Source of the DNA: JBGQMW01 sp963769845 | Lineage (GTDB): Archaea > Thermoproteota > Bathyarchaeia > Bathyarchaeales > Bathycorpusculaceae | Length of the DNA: 64,000 nucleotides | Assembly: GCA_963769845.1 (NCBI GenBank) | Contig: CAVYNL010000013.1 | Span: 62,001 to 126,000 of the forward strand | Direction of reading: 5' to 3' | Shown: positions 44,489-52,786 of the stretch, piece after piece | Numbering within the stretch: the stretch's first letter is position 1 | Layout of the letters: each line of letters begins with the position of its first letter | Notes under the pieces: generated by a model | What the model was told of the DNA's origin: nothing | What the model saw: the letters and a program-made list of their open reading frames with translations, nothing else | Database searches by the model: none | Position numbers and translations under genes: made by a program

Positions 44489-44553
44489 GCAGACCACCTT
44501 TTTCTATGACTTTGTGCGCTACTGTTTGGGGTATATTGTCTTCGGCCAGATTG

Positions 44554-45489
44554 TCAACCTTCAGGCTGTGTCTCGCGCGCGCTTTGGCCCTTGGAATCGA
44601 ACAGGCCCTGGAGAAGAATCTTCCCTTTGCCGAGGGTTCCACCATAGTTCGCCGCGGTTATTCCTGACACTCCATGAACCTTCGTAGCGTTTTCTATGCC
44701 TGCCTTCATTGCACGGGTCACATACTCTAGCCTTAATCCGCTCACTATTACTTCGTAGACGCATTTCACGTTCTCAGAGATTTTGCATCCTTCATTTCGC
44801 GCTAGACTCGGGCAGTATGCATCGTTGGTTGTGGCTATGGCATCCCGATAGGTTTTTCCTCCGACTTTGGTTCCGGAAGCGGCAAACTTTCCGACCACAA
44901 ACGGAACAGATTTTGTGCTTTCAACTGCGCGTTCAGCGGCTTCGAGGGCTGCTTCATCTGACTCCGCTAGGATTATGAACATGCCGCCAGCCACGCCTTT
45001 TGTAATTCCGAATTTTGTCTCGATGTGAAAATTCCCGTCCATCCTAGGTATTCTGAAAACCTGCCTTCCGAAAGCTTCGGTTTCCTCTTCAAACCCGTCT
45101 CCGAAGGTCTGTATGATTGTGCCCCTTATGTCCACAGCTTCTTCAGCCATTTCCTTTGGCAAAGCGTCAAAAACGTTGGTTTTGGGGTACGGCATGACTC
45201 CCTTTCTTATTCTGACAATGAACCATTCTCTGAGCGGCTCGGGCTTCCTGTCGAGGAATTGGATTATGACCCCTGGCCTGCCGTCAGGCGTCTCCTCGGG
45301 CCTTGCTTCAGTCTCTATGGACGCTTCACAAGGAGAAATAGTAGCTGACCTGCCGAGGCCCTTGGCTTCCAAAGCTGATTCTAAGGCCCACTTTCGGTTC
45401 ACAGACGTTATGAGTATTCTGGCGATGCGCACTGTAAAAGTCTCGCAGAAAGTATCCTCAATCGGTACCCCATTGATCTCAAACTCCAT
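44554..45489 (-). CDS. ftr: Formylmethanofuran:tetrahydromethanopterin formyltransferase
   Basis: Ftr exchanges a formyl group between methanofuran and tetrahydromethanopterin in the archaeal C1 pathway. The 311-residue protein begins EINGVPIEDTFCETFTVRI, then RPEETPDGRPGVIIQF, GDGFEEE, FRIPRMDGNFHIETKFGITK, GGMFIILAESDEAALEAAE, IATTNDAYCPSLARNEG and ITAANYGGTLGKGKILLQGLF, all characteristic. ATG 45489 has GGAG eight bases upstream. It is the first gene of a minus-strand unit ftr-hutI-hutU and is divergent from a glutamine synthetase gene. It may feed C1 units from histidine breakdown into, or belong to, a Wood-Ljungdahl branch. Confidence 0.92.
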   Translation of the reverse strand: MEFEINGVPIEDTFCETFTVRIARILITSVNRKWALESALEAKGLGRSATISPCEASIETEARPEETPDGRPGVIIQFLDRKPEPLREWFIVRIRKGVMPYPKTNVFDALPKEMAEEAVDIRGTIIQTFGDGFEEETEAFGRQVFRIPRMDGNFHIETKFGITKGVAGGMFIILAESDEAALEAAERAVESTKSVPFVVGKFAASGTKVGGKTYRDAIATTNDAYCPSLARNEGCKISENVKCVYEVIVSGLRLEYVTRAMKAGIENATKVHGVSGITAANYGGTLGKGKILLQGLFDSKGQSARETQPEG

Positions 45490-45530
45490 CTTGTGATCTC
45501 CGGTCCTTCTGAGGGCTCTGATTCTCGCCG

Positions 45531-45538
45531 AATATAAA
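45531..45538 (-). promoter_or_regulatory. Putative promoter of the ftr-hutI-hutU unit
   Basis: On the minus strand the box TTTATATT lies about 42 bases before the ATG of ftr. Transcription would start near 45510, just before the GGAG ribosome site. It sits back to back with the glutamine synthetase promoter. Confidence 0.5.
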
Positions 45539-45586
45539 CTTCGTTGCGTGCTCTTCTCGGTTGCTTGCACACGCTGTGGAAAACAA

Positions 45587-45593
45587 TATAAAA
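45587..45593 (+). promoter_or_regulatory. Putative promoter of the glutamine synthetase gene
   Basis: TATAAAA at 45587-45593 is preceded by AAAACAA. Transcription would begin near 45613, about 10 bases before the GTG at 45624. It lies downstream of the TTG at 45561, which therefore cannot be the start. Confidence 0.5.
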
Positions 45594-45623
45594 AGAAGAC
45601 GCGATGTTTCCTCAGGGATTGGA

Positions 45624-46952
45624 GTGAGCATATCAGAAGTCAGAAAGACAGTTCGAAAGGAGAATGTCAAAGAAGTAGCATTGCAGTTTACCGACATTTC
45701 TGGTACGTTGCATTCTCTTTGGGTGCCCTCTGAGCTTTTTGCAAAGACAGTTGAAGGAGGCATCCACATGGATGGTTCATCAGTCGACATGGTGGACATA
45801 AGCGAGAGCGACCTGAAGCTGATGCCCGACGTAGATACATTCACAGTACTACCATCTGGTCTTTTCCCCCAGAGAGTGGCAAGAGCAGTCTGCAGCATTT
45901 ATGAGCCAGAGTCAAGCAGGCCTTTTAAACTTGATCCGAGACTCATACTCAAGAAAGTTATGGATGACTGCAAAAAAAGCCTAGGGGCCTCTGTATACTA
46001 CAACGCGTGCAGCGAGATTGAGTATTTCCTCTTCAAAAGGGGCGAGGACGGCAGTATCAAACGGTTCGATGAAGGAGGATACTTGGCCAGTCCGCCGGCA
46101 GACCTTGGCATTGATGTAAGACTCGAAATCGTGGAAAGTCTCAGAAGCATGGGCATCATAGTTGAAAAGCACCATCATGAGGTGCCCCCTGGAAAATACG
46201 AGCTGAACCTGACCTATACGGATGCGTTGAGAATGGCTGACACCATATACTTGGTCAAGTTCCTCGTAAAAATGACAGCGGCTCGAAAGGGACTTATGGC
46301 TTCTTTCATGCCTAAACCTTTCCATGATGGATACGGAGCAGGGCTACACACGCATGTCAGTCTCATAAATGACGCTGAAGCTCGGAACCTGTTCTATGAT
46401 CACAAAGGAACTTATGGTCTGAGCAAAATAGCCTTGAACTTCATAGCTGGAATTCTGGTACACGCAAAGGCTTTGGCGGCCCTGACCAATCCTTCAGTTA
46501 ACTCGTACAAGAGGCTTGTGCCCGGTTGGGAAGCGCCGGTCTACCTTTCATGGGCTAAGTATAATCGTTCAGTTCTTCTCAGAGTTCCGCCTGGAAAAGA
46601 GATGAGAACCAGAGTGGAGTACAGACCTACAGACGGTTCATGCAATTTCTATGTTGCATTTGCCGCCATTCTAGCCGCTGGACTGGATGGCATCAGAAGA
46701 AAAATCAATCCTCCGCAGCCCGTAGAGGAAGACATCTACAAGATGAGTGAGAAACAGAGAACTGAAAGAGGAATAGATGTGCTTCCGGGAAATCTGGGAG
46801 AAGCGTTAAGAGAATTTTCTAAAGACAAGTGCCTTCAAGATGCCCTAGGGCGCGAATTCTGCGAGAAATTCCTGCAGCTTAAGACCAAGGAGTGGAAGGA
46901 CTTCAACTTCACTGTGCATGACTGGGAAAGAAAGAAGTATTTAGATGTCTAG
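45624..46952 (+). CDS. glnA: Glutamine synthetase family protein
   Basis: The enzyme makes glutamine from glutamate, ammonia and ATP. Seen in order: TDISGTLHSLWVPS, GGIHMDGSSVDMVD, ESDLKLMPDVDTFTVLP, ACSEIEYFLF (metal Glu), HHHEVPPGKYELNL (metal Glu), GAGLHTHVSL (metal His), NPSVNSYKRLVPGWEAPVY and TRVEYRPTDGSCNFYVAFAA (Arg in place; the usual NPY is NFY). Length, 442 residues, fits type I without the adenylylation insert. The catalytic set is intact, so true glutamine synthetase is likely; a related gamma-glutamyl ligase is possible. GTG 45624 fits the promoter. It is followed after 23 bases by a HutI-like gene. Confidence 0.85.
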   Translation: MSISEVRKTVRKENVKEVALQFTDISGTLHSLWVPSELFAKTVEGGIHMDGSSVDMVDISESDLKLMPDVDTFTVLPSGLFPQRVARAVCSIYEPESSRPFKLDPRLILKKVMDDCKKSLGASVYYNACSEIEYFLFKRGEDGSIKRFDEGGYLASPPADLGIDVRLEIVESLRSMGIIVEKHHHEVPPGKYELNLTYTDALRMADTIYLVKFLVKMTAARKGLMASFMPKPFHDGYGAGLHTHVSLINDAEARNLFYDHKGTYGLSKIALNFIAGILVHAKALAALTNPSVNSYKRLVPGWEAPVYLSWAKYNRSVLLRVPPGKEMRTRVEYRPTDGSCNFYVAFAAILAAGLDGIRRKINPPQPVEEDIYKMSEKQRTERGIDVLPGNLGEALREFSKDKCLQDALGREFCEKFLQLKTKEWKDFNFTVHDWERKKYLDV

Positions 46953-46975
46953 TTGCAAACGAAGAGTGACAGAAT

Positions 46976-48247
46976 ATGGTAGTGAAAGCTGATTTCGCGA
47001 TAATCAATGCAAATGAACTGACAACTTTCAAGGGCAAAAGTGATAGACCCCAAGTCAAAGAAGAAATGAATGATCTTGGCATACTTGAAGACGGAGCAGT
47101 CGCAGTCAAAGATGGAAGAATAGTGGCTGTCGGAACAACGAAAGATGTTCTGAGCAAGCTTGAGAAAGGATTTGAAGTCATAGATGCGAGCGGCAAACTC
47201 GTCACGCCTGGGCTTATCGATCCGCACGTCCATTTGGTCTTCGCCGGTTCGAGAGAAGAAGAGCTGGAGGCAATGGCTGTGAGAGGTATTCCCTACCTCG
47301 AAATCAAAGCCAAAGGGGGAGGAATGCCGACGACCCTCAGAAAGACAGGTGAAGCATCCACAGAAGAGCTGCTTGAACGAACTGGGCGAATACTTGACAT
47401 GATGCTGGTCCACGGCACAACAACGATAGAAGCAAAAAGCGGGTATGAAATGACATTCCGCGGCGAACTCAGACAAATGGAAATAATCAACACCCTCGGC
47501 AAAACGCATCCTATCGATATAGTTCCAACTTTTATGGCCCAAGGAATTCCTTTCGAATACGAAAACAAGGTTGACAAACTGACAGATGAAATAGTCAAGA
47601 AATGGATTCCAGAGGTTGCGAAAAGAAGACTGGCTGAGTACTGTGACGTGTTCTGCGAGAAGGGATACTTCAACGTGGAACAGTCGAGGCGAATACTTGA
47701 AACCGGCAGAGAATATGGAATGAAATTGAGAATTCATGCTGACTGGCTCGCCCACAGTGGAGGAGCAAAGCTGGGCGCAGAGTTAGGGGTAGTCTCCGCT
47801 GACCACTTGATCTTCACGCCGCCAGAAGAGGTCGAAGCCCTCCTAAGAAGAGGCGCGATTGGAACGTTCTTGCCGACCACACCTTTCTGTTATCTGGGCA
47901 CGTATGCAAAAGCAAGGGACATCATCGACAGAGGGTTGCCCATTGCATTGGCAACCGACCTGAGTGCGGCAGACATGTGCGAATCAATGCAGATAATGAT
48001 GAACATCGCGGTCCTGCAGATGAAAATGACCACCGAAGAGGTCCTCACGGCATCGACAATCAACGCGGCTCACTCAATAGAGAAAGCTCACGAGATAGGA
48101 AGCCTAGAGGAAGGAAAAAAGGCGGACATCATTGTTTTTGACGCCCCAAATCACAAGTATCTCTCGTATCACTATGGCATTAATCTGGCAGAAAAAGTCT
48201 TCAAAAATGGAAGACTGGTGGCAGAGAAAGGAAGGAGAACAAATTAA
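46976..48247 (+). CDS. HutI-like amidohydrolase, divergent paralogue
   Basis: The 423-residue protein is clearly related to imidazolonepropionase: IDPHVHLVFAGSREEELEAM, GTTTIEAKSGYEMTFRGE, RRLAEYCDVFCEKGYF, ADHLIFTPPEE, ALATDLSAADMCES and a C-terminal AHEIGSLEEGKKADIIVFD. The metal His, His and Asp positions remain. However, the catalytic Glu of the HADE motif is Trp (RIHADWLAHSGGAKLG) and the substrate loop GAHAVPPE reads AQGIPFE. A canonical hutI is present 2.5 kb away, so this paralogue probably opens a different cyclic amide or imide. It is in a unit with glnA and followed by cgi121. Confidence 0.85.
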   Translation: MVVKADFAIINANELTTFKGKSDRPQVKEEMNDLGILEDGAVAVKDGRIVAVGTTKDVLSKLEKGFEVIDASGKLVTPGLIDPHVHLVFAGSREEELEAMAVRGIPYLEIKAKGGGMPTTLRKTGEASTEELLERTGRILDMMLVHGTTTIEAKSGYEMTFRGELRQMEIINTLGKTHPIDIVPTFMAQGIPFEYENKVDKLTDEIVKKWIPEVAKRRLAEYCDVFCEKGYFNVEQSRRILETGREYGMKLRIHADWLAHSGGAKLGAELGVVSADHLIFTPPEEVEALLRRGAIGTFLPTTPFCYLGTYAKARDIIDRGLPIALATDLSAADMCESMQIMMNIAVLQMKMTTEEVLTASTINAAHSIEKAHEIGSLEEGKKADIIVFDAPNHKYLSYHYGINLAEKVFKNGRLVAEKGRRTN

Positions 48248-48807
48248 GGCGCCTTGAAGAGTTTGGCAAATACATCGAGATAGCTGGTTTCAGAGACGTA
48301 AAGGTCAGAGACTTGAAGGATTTACTGAAGACGCTGAACGATGAGAAACCTGCACAAGTGGACTTCCAGCTCTTTGACGCTAGGCTCGTTGCCACGTGGG
48401 AACATCTCTACCTTGCAGCCCTTAATGCCCTCGTGGCTTTTAGGAGCAAGTGCAACATCTCTAAGAGCCTTGCGGTTGAAACCCTTCTATATGCTTCGGC
48501 ACAGAATCAAATTCAGAAGGCTACGCGGCTTTTCGGTATCAAACCCAGTTCGTCAGACATAGCTGTTCTCATAGTGGGAGAGCAGTCAGAGCCTATACGA
48601 TCTGCCTTGTCAACAATTTCTGAGAAGATCGGTGGAAAGCGCGATGATGGAGTTCTTGAGCTTTCAGAGGAGAAATCCGAGTCTATTCGAAGATTTTTTG
48701 GGATCTCTGAGGACCAGCTTCGAACCATAAAACGCGGAGGAAGCCTCGAAAGGGCTTTGGTTGACCTTGTCATAGAGCGAGTGGCGCTTGTGGCCGTACA
48801 GAGTTGA
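48244..48807 (+). CDS. cgi121: KEOPS complex subunit Cgi121
   Basis: Cgi121 binds tRNA for the KEOPS complex, which completes t6A synthesis. The core is clear: QVDFQLFDARLVATWEHLYLA, LNALVAFRSKCNISKSLAVE, ASAQNQIQKATRLFGI and VLIVGEQSEPI. Homology to the first strand (FGKYIEIAGFRDVKVRDL) extends upstream of the first standard start codon, TTG 48313, to about 48244. In that stretch there is no ATG, GTG or TTG in frame; the codon at the expected position is TTA, six bases after GGAG. The start is therefore unresolved (unusual codon, or a base error). It overlaps the preceding stop codon. Confidence 0.82.
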   Translation, partial: LRRLEEFGKYIEIAGFRDVKVRDLKDLLKTLNDEKPAQVDFQLFDARLVATWEHLYLAALNALVAFRSKCNISKSLAVETLLYASAQNQIQKATRLFGIKPSSSDIAVLIVGEQSEPIRSALSTISEKIGGKRDDGVLELSEEKSESIRRFFGISEDQLRTIKRGGSLERALVDLVIERVALVAVQS

Positions 48808-48808
48808 A

Positions 48809-49333
48809 CTAGAGCATCTTTTCTTTCAGCACCGAGATAGTATCCTTTGGCTTAATCAGTGAAAGGCCAGTGAAGCCGCCGACAACTTCGATCAGCATTA
48901 TGTAGTCTGGGTTATGCAGGTTCACTTTTCTTTTGATGCTTGTGGCAGCCGCTTCGATAATGTTACGCGTGTGTATTGCCGTGAATCGTTTTTCAACTGT
49001 CACGCGGAAGGTTTCATTCTCTCCGATTCTTGAGCTAAGCTGTGTGACCGCTTCCTTGATTTGATCGAGGTCCGTGTGGACTACTTTCTCTATTGGAATC
49101 AGTCTGAGCGCATGCCGAAACTCGTAGGGGCGTTCGCATAGAATGTTGCGGAATCGGTCGATCACCTCAAAGGGGTCCGAACTGGTTTTGGCAACTATCA
49201 GTCCCGAAACGCCGGTTTTCTCAACGCTAGGCGAAGATTCCCCGATTGCATCAAGTAGCCGCTTCAGTTCGGAACGGGCGTTGTTCTCATTTCCTCGCCA
49301 AGTCGTGACGAGAAGGTTGAAGTCTTTTAACAT
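48809..49333 (-). CDS. THUMP-domain protein, Tan1-like
   Basis: The 174-residue protein begins DFNLLVTTWRGNENNARSEL, a THUMP N-terminal signature, and ends with the THUMP RNA-binding half (FRVTVEKRFTAIHTRNIIEA, LHNPDYIMLIEVVGGFTGLS). There is no catalytic domain. This is the architecture of yeast Tan1, the tRNA-binding adaptor needed for N4-acetylcytidine in tRNA; archaeal homologues likely guide an acetyltransferase. It converges on cgi121 with a one-base gap. Confidence 0.85.
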   Translation of the reverse strand: MLKDFNLLVTTWRGNENNARSELKRLLDAIGESSPSVEKTGVSGLIVAKTSSDPFEVIDRFRNILCERPYEFRHALRLIPIEKVVHTDLDQIKEAVTQLSSRIGENETFRVTVEKRFTAIHTRNIIEAAATSIKRKVNLHNPDYIMLIEVVGGFTGLSLIKPKDTISVLKEKML

Positions 49334-49526
49334 AGGGCACGCCGCAGTTTCTTTCTCATCAATGCTGTTACTGGTAAAGAATAGTAATTGTCTTTGAGCT
49401 TAAGGGGTCAGTGTAGGTAAGTGGCTTTTTCATCGCTCACTGCTCTTAGCCGTCGCCTCACATCATCCCACAGGTACTGTTCGACTGCACAGATTTATCC
49501 GTTTTGACGCTTGTGGAACATCAGGC

Positions 49527-49533
49527 TTAAATT
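49527..49533 (+). promoter_or_regulatory. Putative promoter of the isoaspartyl peptidase gene
   Basis: TTAAATT lies 46-52 bases before the ATG at 49579. An AGGAAGGA ribosome site lies between. The box is short and only moderately convincing. Confidence 0.35.
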
Positions 49534-49578
49534 CGTTGAATCAGAATTAGCACGTCCATACAAAGGAAGGACAGGTTC

Positions 49579-50538
49579 ATGAGAGGGAAAAAGCCCACGA
49601 TAGTGGTTCATGGCGGTGCAGGGTCGTGGCAACCTGAACGCAGCCAGGATGGCCTGAAAGGAGTGAAAGAGGCTGCGAAGACAGGATTTGACATTCTGAA
49701 GATACGTGGAAGCGCCCTCGACAGCGTTGTCGAGGCTGTCGCCGTGCTGGAAGATAAAGGTGCCTTCAATGCTGGCTATGGCTCAAGTTTGAACATCGAG
49801 AAGAAGGTGGAGATGGAAGCTTCGGTTATGGATGGAAGAACGTTGGAAGCTGGTGCTGCAGGGCTTCTGCGTGACATCAGGAATCCTGTACGGTTGGCGA
49901 GGATTGTAATGGAAAAGACTGACCACGTGTTTATAGTGGGTGACGGTGCGGAGAAGCTTGCCAAGCTCTATCACCTTGAGCGAAGGAATCCTGTGACAGA
50001 ACTCAGGCTCAGATATTATGAGGATCAGAAGAAACAGTTGCTGGCAGGAGAATACACGCTTCCGAGGCTCCACGACCTAGTGAAGCGTCATCCAGAACTC
50101 TTCAAGCTTGATACTGTGGGAGCGGTCGCGATTGACAAGGATGGAAGCGTTGCAGCTGCAACTTCCACAGGAGGGTTTGCTTTGAAGCTTCCTGGAAGAA
50201 TCGGAGATTCGCCACTGATCGGGTGCGGCACTTATGCAGACAATCTTGTGGGAGCTTGTTCGGCTACTGGTGTCGGTGAAATCGCTATTCGGCTGGTGCT
50301 TGCAAAGACAGTTTGCAATTATATGGAGAGCGGCAAATCTGCTGAAGATGCGGTTGAAACTGCGATAAAGCTTGTGAACAAGAGGATTTCGGCCTCATAC
50401 AATTCAATGGGGTTGGTCGCGATTGACACTCAAGGGCGGTTTGGTGCTGCTCATAATTCGCCGAACATGTGCTGGGCGTACCTTACTCCTGGCATGAATG
50501 ATCCTGTTGCTTCTCTCACGGCGAAATTTGTGAAATAA
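49579..50538 (+). CDS. Isoaspartyl peptidase / L-asparaginase (plant type, Ntn hydrolase)
   Basis: These enzymes hydrolyse isoaspartyl dipeptides and asparagine and are made as precursors that cut themselves before a Thr. The 319-residue protein has IVVHGGAGSWQPE, NAGYGSSLN, VEMEASVMDG, then LDTVGAVAIDKDG, where the Thr is the nucleophile and new N-terminus (about residue 179), ATSTGGF and a late GCGTYAD ... CSATGVGE. The set is complete. It stands alone, followed by the acidic micropeptide. Confidence 0.93.
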   Translation: MRGKKPTIVVHGGAGSWQPERSQDGLKGVKEAAKTGFDILKIRGSALDSVVEAVAVLEDKGAFNAGYGSSLNIEKKVEMEASVMDGRTLEAGAAGLLRDIRNPVRLARIVMEKTDHVFIVGDGAEKLAKLYHLERRNPVTELRLRYYEDQKKQLLAGEYTLPRLHDLVKRHPELFKLDTVGAVAIDKDGSVAAATSTGGFALKLPGRIGDSPLIGCGTYADNLVGACSATGVGEIAIRLVLAKTVCNYMESGKSAEDAVETAIKLVNKRISASYNSMGLVAIDTQGRFGAAHNSPNMCWAYLTPGMNDPVASLTAKFVK

Positions 50539-50593
50539 CCACAATAGAAAACACCATTGGCAGAGGATTCTGAAACTTCTCTCGACAACTGAC

Positions 50594-50611
50594 GTATAAT
50601 AATCCTTAAAG
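50594..50611 (+). promoter_or_regulatory. Putative promoter of the acidic micropeptide gene
   Basis: Two overlapping candidates are present: TATAATA starting at 50595 and CTTAAAG at 50605. Either would start transcription at about 50620-50635, just before the GGAGGTGG ribosome site at 50649-50656. Confidence 0.4.
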
Positions 50612-50662
50612 ATTTCATGCGTATTCTCACTACGCACTGGAAAAACATGGAGGTGGAAAAGA

Positions 50663-50737
50663 ATGATAGATGAAGATGAAGATACTGAAGATGAAGAATG
50701 GGACGAAGAAGAAGACTTCGAAGAAGAAGAATGGTAA
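50663..50737 (+). CDS. 24-residue highly acidic peptide
   Basis: An ATG preceded by a strong GGAGGTGG ribosome site (six bases away) opens a 24-codon frame whose product is 18 Asp/Glu with two Trp and one Phe (begins MIDEDEDTEDEEW, ends FEEEEW). The frame has its own TATA-like boxes and lies between complete genes. Acidic tails of this type occur on histone chaperones and DNA mimics, but as a free peptide it matches nothing I know. An alternative ATG at 50646 in another frame gives only eight codons. Confidence 0.5.
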   Translation: MIDEDEDTEDEEWDEEEDFEEEEW

Positions 50738-50883
50738 GATAATTGCGGACAGCGAACACTCTTGTGTTCTTTCTTTGCCTAAATTCGGCCCGTTCTGGTT
50801 TTTCTTATTTTAACACCTAATCTGGAGACAGTCAGCAGTCGATATCCTTTCTGTTTTTCGTTGTATACTTTCTGATGAGAACT

Positions 50884-50901
50884 GCAGGTTGTTTCACCTG
50901 C
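50884..50901. other. Small perfect hairpin upstream of the ABCE1 gene
   Basis: GCAGGT and ACCTGC form a six-base-pair stem around the loop TGTTTC. It lies about 80 bases before the likely start of the ABCE1 gene, between TGATGA and CTGA. It could be a leader structure or an end-of-transcript element of the upstream region. No function can be claimed. Confidence 0.3.
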
Positions 50902-50982
50902 TGACGAATCAACAAACTCCAAAGCTCAGGAGGGTTTATGTTTATAACCTACTTGTTGTGTGGTTTCGTTGTCGGGTTTGAC

Positions 50983-52770
50983 ATGACACGGGTTGCAGTT
51001 CTCGATGCCGATAGGTGCAAGACAAAGCGCTGCAATACTATGTGCTATCGCTTCTGTCCGATAGTGCGAAGCAAGATAGAAGCGATACGTTTTGAAAAAG
51101 GCAAGGCAGTGATCGTTGAGTCGCTGTGCACTGGATGCGGCATATGCGTCAAGAAGTGTCCGTTCAAAGCCATCTCAATAGTCAATCTGCCTGACGAACT
51201 GGAAAAGGAATGCAGTCACCGTTTTGGGGAGAACACGTTCAAGCTTTTTAGACTTCCAACGCCGTCTCCAAGCATCGTTCTAGGTCTGCTAGGCCAGAAC
51301 GGCATAGGGAAGTCGACTACCCTTCGGATACTATCAGGCGAGGTAAAACTGAACCTTGGCGACTACCTGAACCCTCCTGAATGGAGCGAAATAGTCCAGC
51401 ATTTCAGAGGGTCAACACTGCAGGACTACTTTCAGAGGATGGGTGAAGGCAAGCTGAAAGTCTCTCATAAACCTCAGTACGTGGACAAGATTCCTAAGGT
51501 GATATCTGGAAAAGCTGGTGACATTCTTGAAAAGGTTGATGAAAGAGAGAATTTGGACAAGATCGCTACCCAGCTTGAACTCAAGCATCTTTTTGACAGA
51601 CCGCTCGACGTTTTGAGCGGAGGAGAGCTGCAACGCGTAGCGGTTGCGGCGGCAATTTGCCGAGAGGCTGACGTGTACCTTTTTGATGAGCCTTCCAGCT
51701 ACTTGGACGTGAAACAAAGGCTCGAAGTGGCTAAGGTCATCAGAGGCTTGAAAAACGATCAGAAAATCGTAATCATTGCAGAGCATGACCTCGCAATAAT
51801 CGACTATCTGTCCGACCAGATCTGCGTTTTCTATGGGGAACCAGGCGTTTATGGCGTCGTTTCCAACGTTCATGGCGTCAGGACAGGCATTAACATCTAT
51901 CTGCAAGGCTACATTCCAGACGAGAATGTGCGCTTCAGAAAAGAAGCCATAGTATTCCATGAAAAACCTCCAACAACGAGTACCGCAGCTGGAGAGACCT
52001 TGCTCAAGTGGGAGCAGATACAGAAGACCTATGAGGGCTTCAAACTCACAGCGCATCCTGGTGAAATCAGAAGGGGACAAGTAGTTGGAATTCTAGGTGC
52101 GAACGGCATAGGAAAAACAACATTTGTGAAAATCCTTGCTGGGATCGAAAAAGCTGATGGTGGAAGAGAGTTCGGAGAACTCAAAGTGAGTTACAAGCCA
52201 CAGTACATTTCGGCAGAATATGAAGGCACTGTCCAACATCTCATCACGAGCGTGGCCAAGGAAAACTTCGAGTCAGGATGGTACCGAACGGAGGTTCTTC
52301 AACCGTTGAAAATCAACTTGCTTCTTGACCGAGATGTGAATGAACTCAGCGGAGGAGAGCTTCAGAAGGTCGCGATCGCAGCGTGTCTCTCACGCAGTGC
52401 TGACCTGTATCTGCTCGACGAGCCGAGCGCATACTTGGATGTCGAGGAGAGATTGAACATGGCAAGGGCGATTAGGAGAGTTGTTGAAAGCCATAACGTG
52501 ACAGCTTTCGTCGTGGAGCACGATGTCGTGACTCAGGATTTCATCTCCAACCGCCTGATGGTCTTCACAGGGATACCCGGCAGAGAGGGGGAAGCCAACC
52601 CGCCCACGAGCCTTCGAAAGGGTATGAACCTTTTCCTGAAAGAGATGCAGGTGACCTTCAGAAGAGACCCTGCTACCAAAAGGCCTAGAGTGAACAAAGA
52701 AGGTTCAAAGCTCGACAAGTTCCAGAAAGAGGCTGGGGAATACTACTACGTCCGCACGCTGAAGAAATAG
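50983..52770 (+). CDS. abce1: ABCE1 / RNase L inhibitor homologue, ribosome recycling ATPase
   Basis: ABCE1 splits ribosomes after termination. The 595-residue form has two N-terminal iron-sulfur clusters (CKTKRCNTMCYRFCP and CTGCGICVKKCPFKAI). Two ATPase domains follow: GQNGIGKST with LSGGELQRVAVA and VYLFDEPSSYLD, then GANGIGKTTF with LSGGELQKVAIA and LYLLDEPSAYLD. All motifs are intact. I prefer ATG 50983, giving TRVAVLDADRC as in homologues; ATG 50938 has a better GGAGG site but adds 15 hydrophobic residues that the family lacks. Confidence 0.96.
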   Translation: MTRVAVLDADRCKTKRCNTMCYRFCPIVRSKIEAIRFEKGKAVIVESLCTGCGICVKKCPFKAISIVNLPDELEKECSHRFGENTFKLFRLPTPSPSIVLGLLGQNGIGKSTTLRILSGEVKLNLGDYLNPPEWSEIVQHFRGSTLQDYFQRMGEGKLKVSHKPQYVDKIPKVISGKAGDILEKVDERENLDKIATQLELKHLFDRPLDVLSGGELQRVAVAAAICREADVYLFDEPSSYLDVKQRLEVAKVIRGLKNDQKIVIIAEHDLAIIDYLSDQICVFYGEPGVYGVVSNVHGVRTGINIYLQGYIPDENVRFRKEAIVFHEKPPTTSTAAGETLLKWEQIQKTYEGFKLTAHPGEIRRGQVVGILGANGIGKTTFVKILAGIEKADGGREFGELKVSYKPQYISAEYEGTVQHLITSVAKENFESGWYRTEVLQPLKINLLLDRDVNELSGGELQKVAIAACLSRSADLYLLDEPSAYLDVEERLNMARAIRRVVESHNVTAFVVEHDVVTQDFISNRLMVFTGIPGREGEANPPTSLRKGMNLFLKEMQVTFRRDPATKRPRVNKEGSKLDKFQKEAGEYYYVRTLKK

Positions 52771-52786
52771 ACAGGAGGAGCAGATC

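Noticed and set aside
50873..50905. TGATGA and CTGA flanking a hairpin upstream of abce1, resembling a kink-turn
   Set aside because: The bases between TGATGA and the stem do not give kink-turn geometry; only the hairpin is kept, at low confidence.
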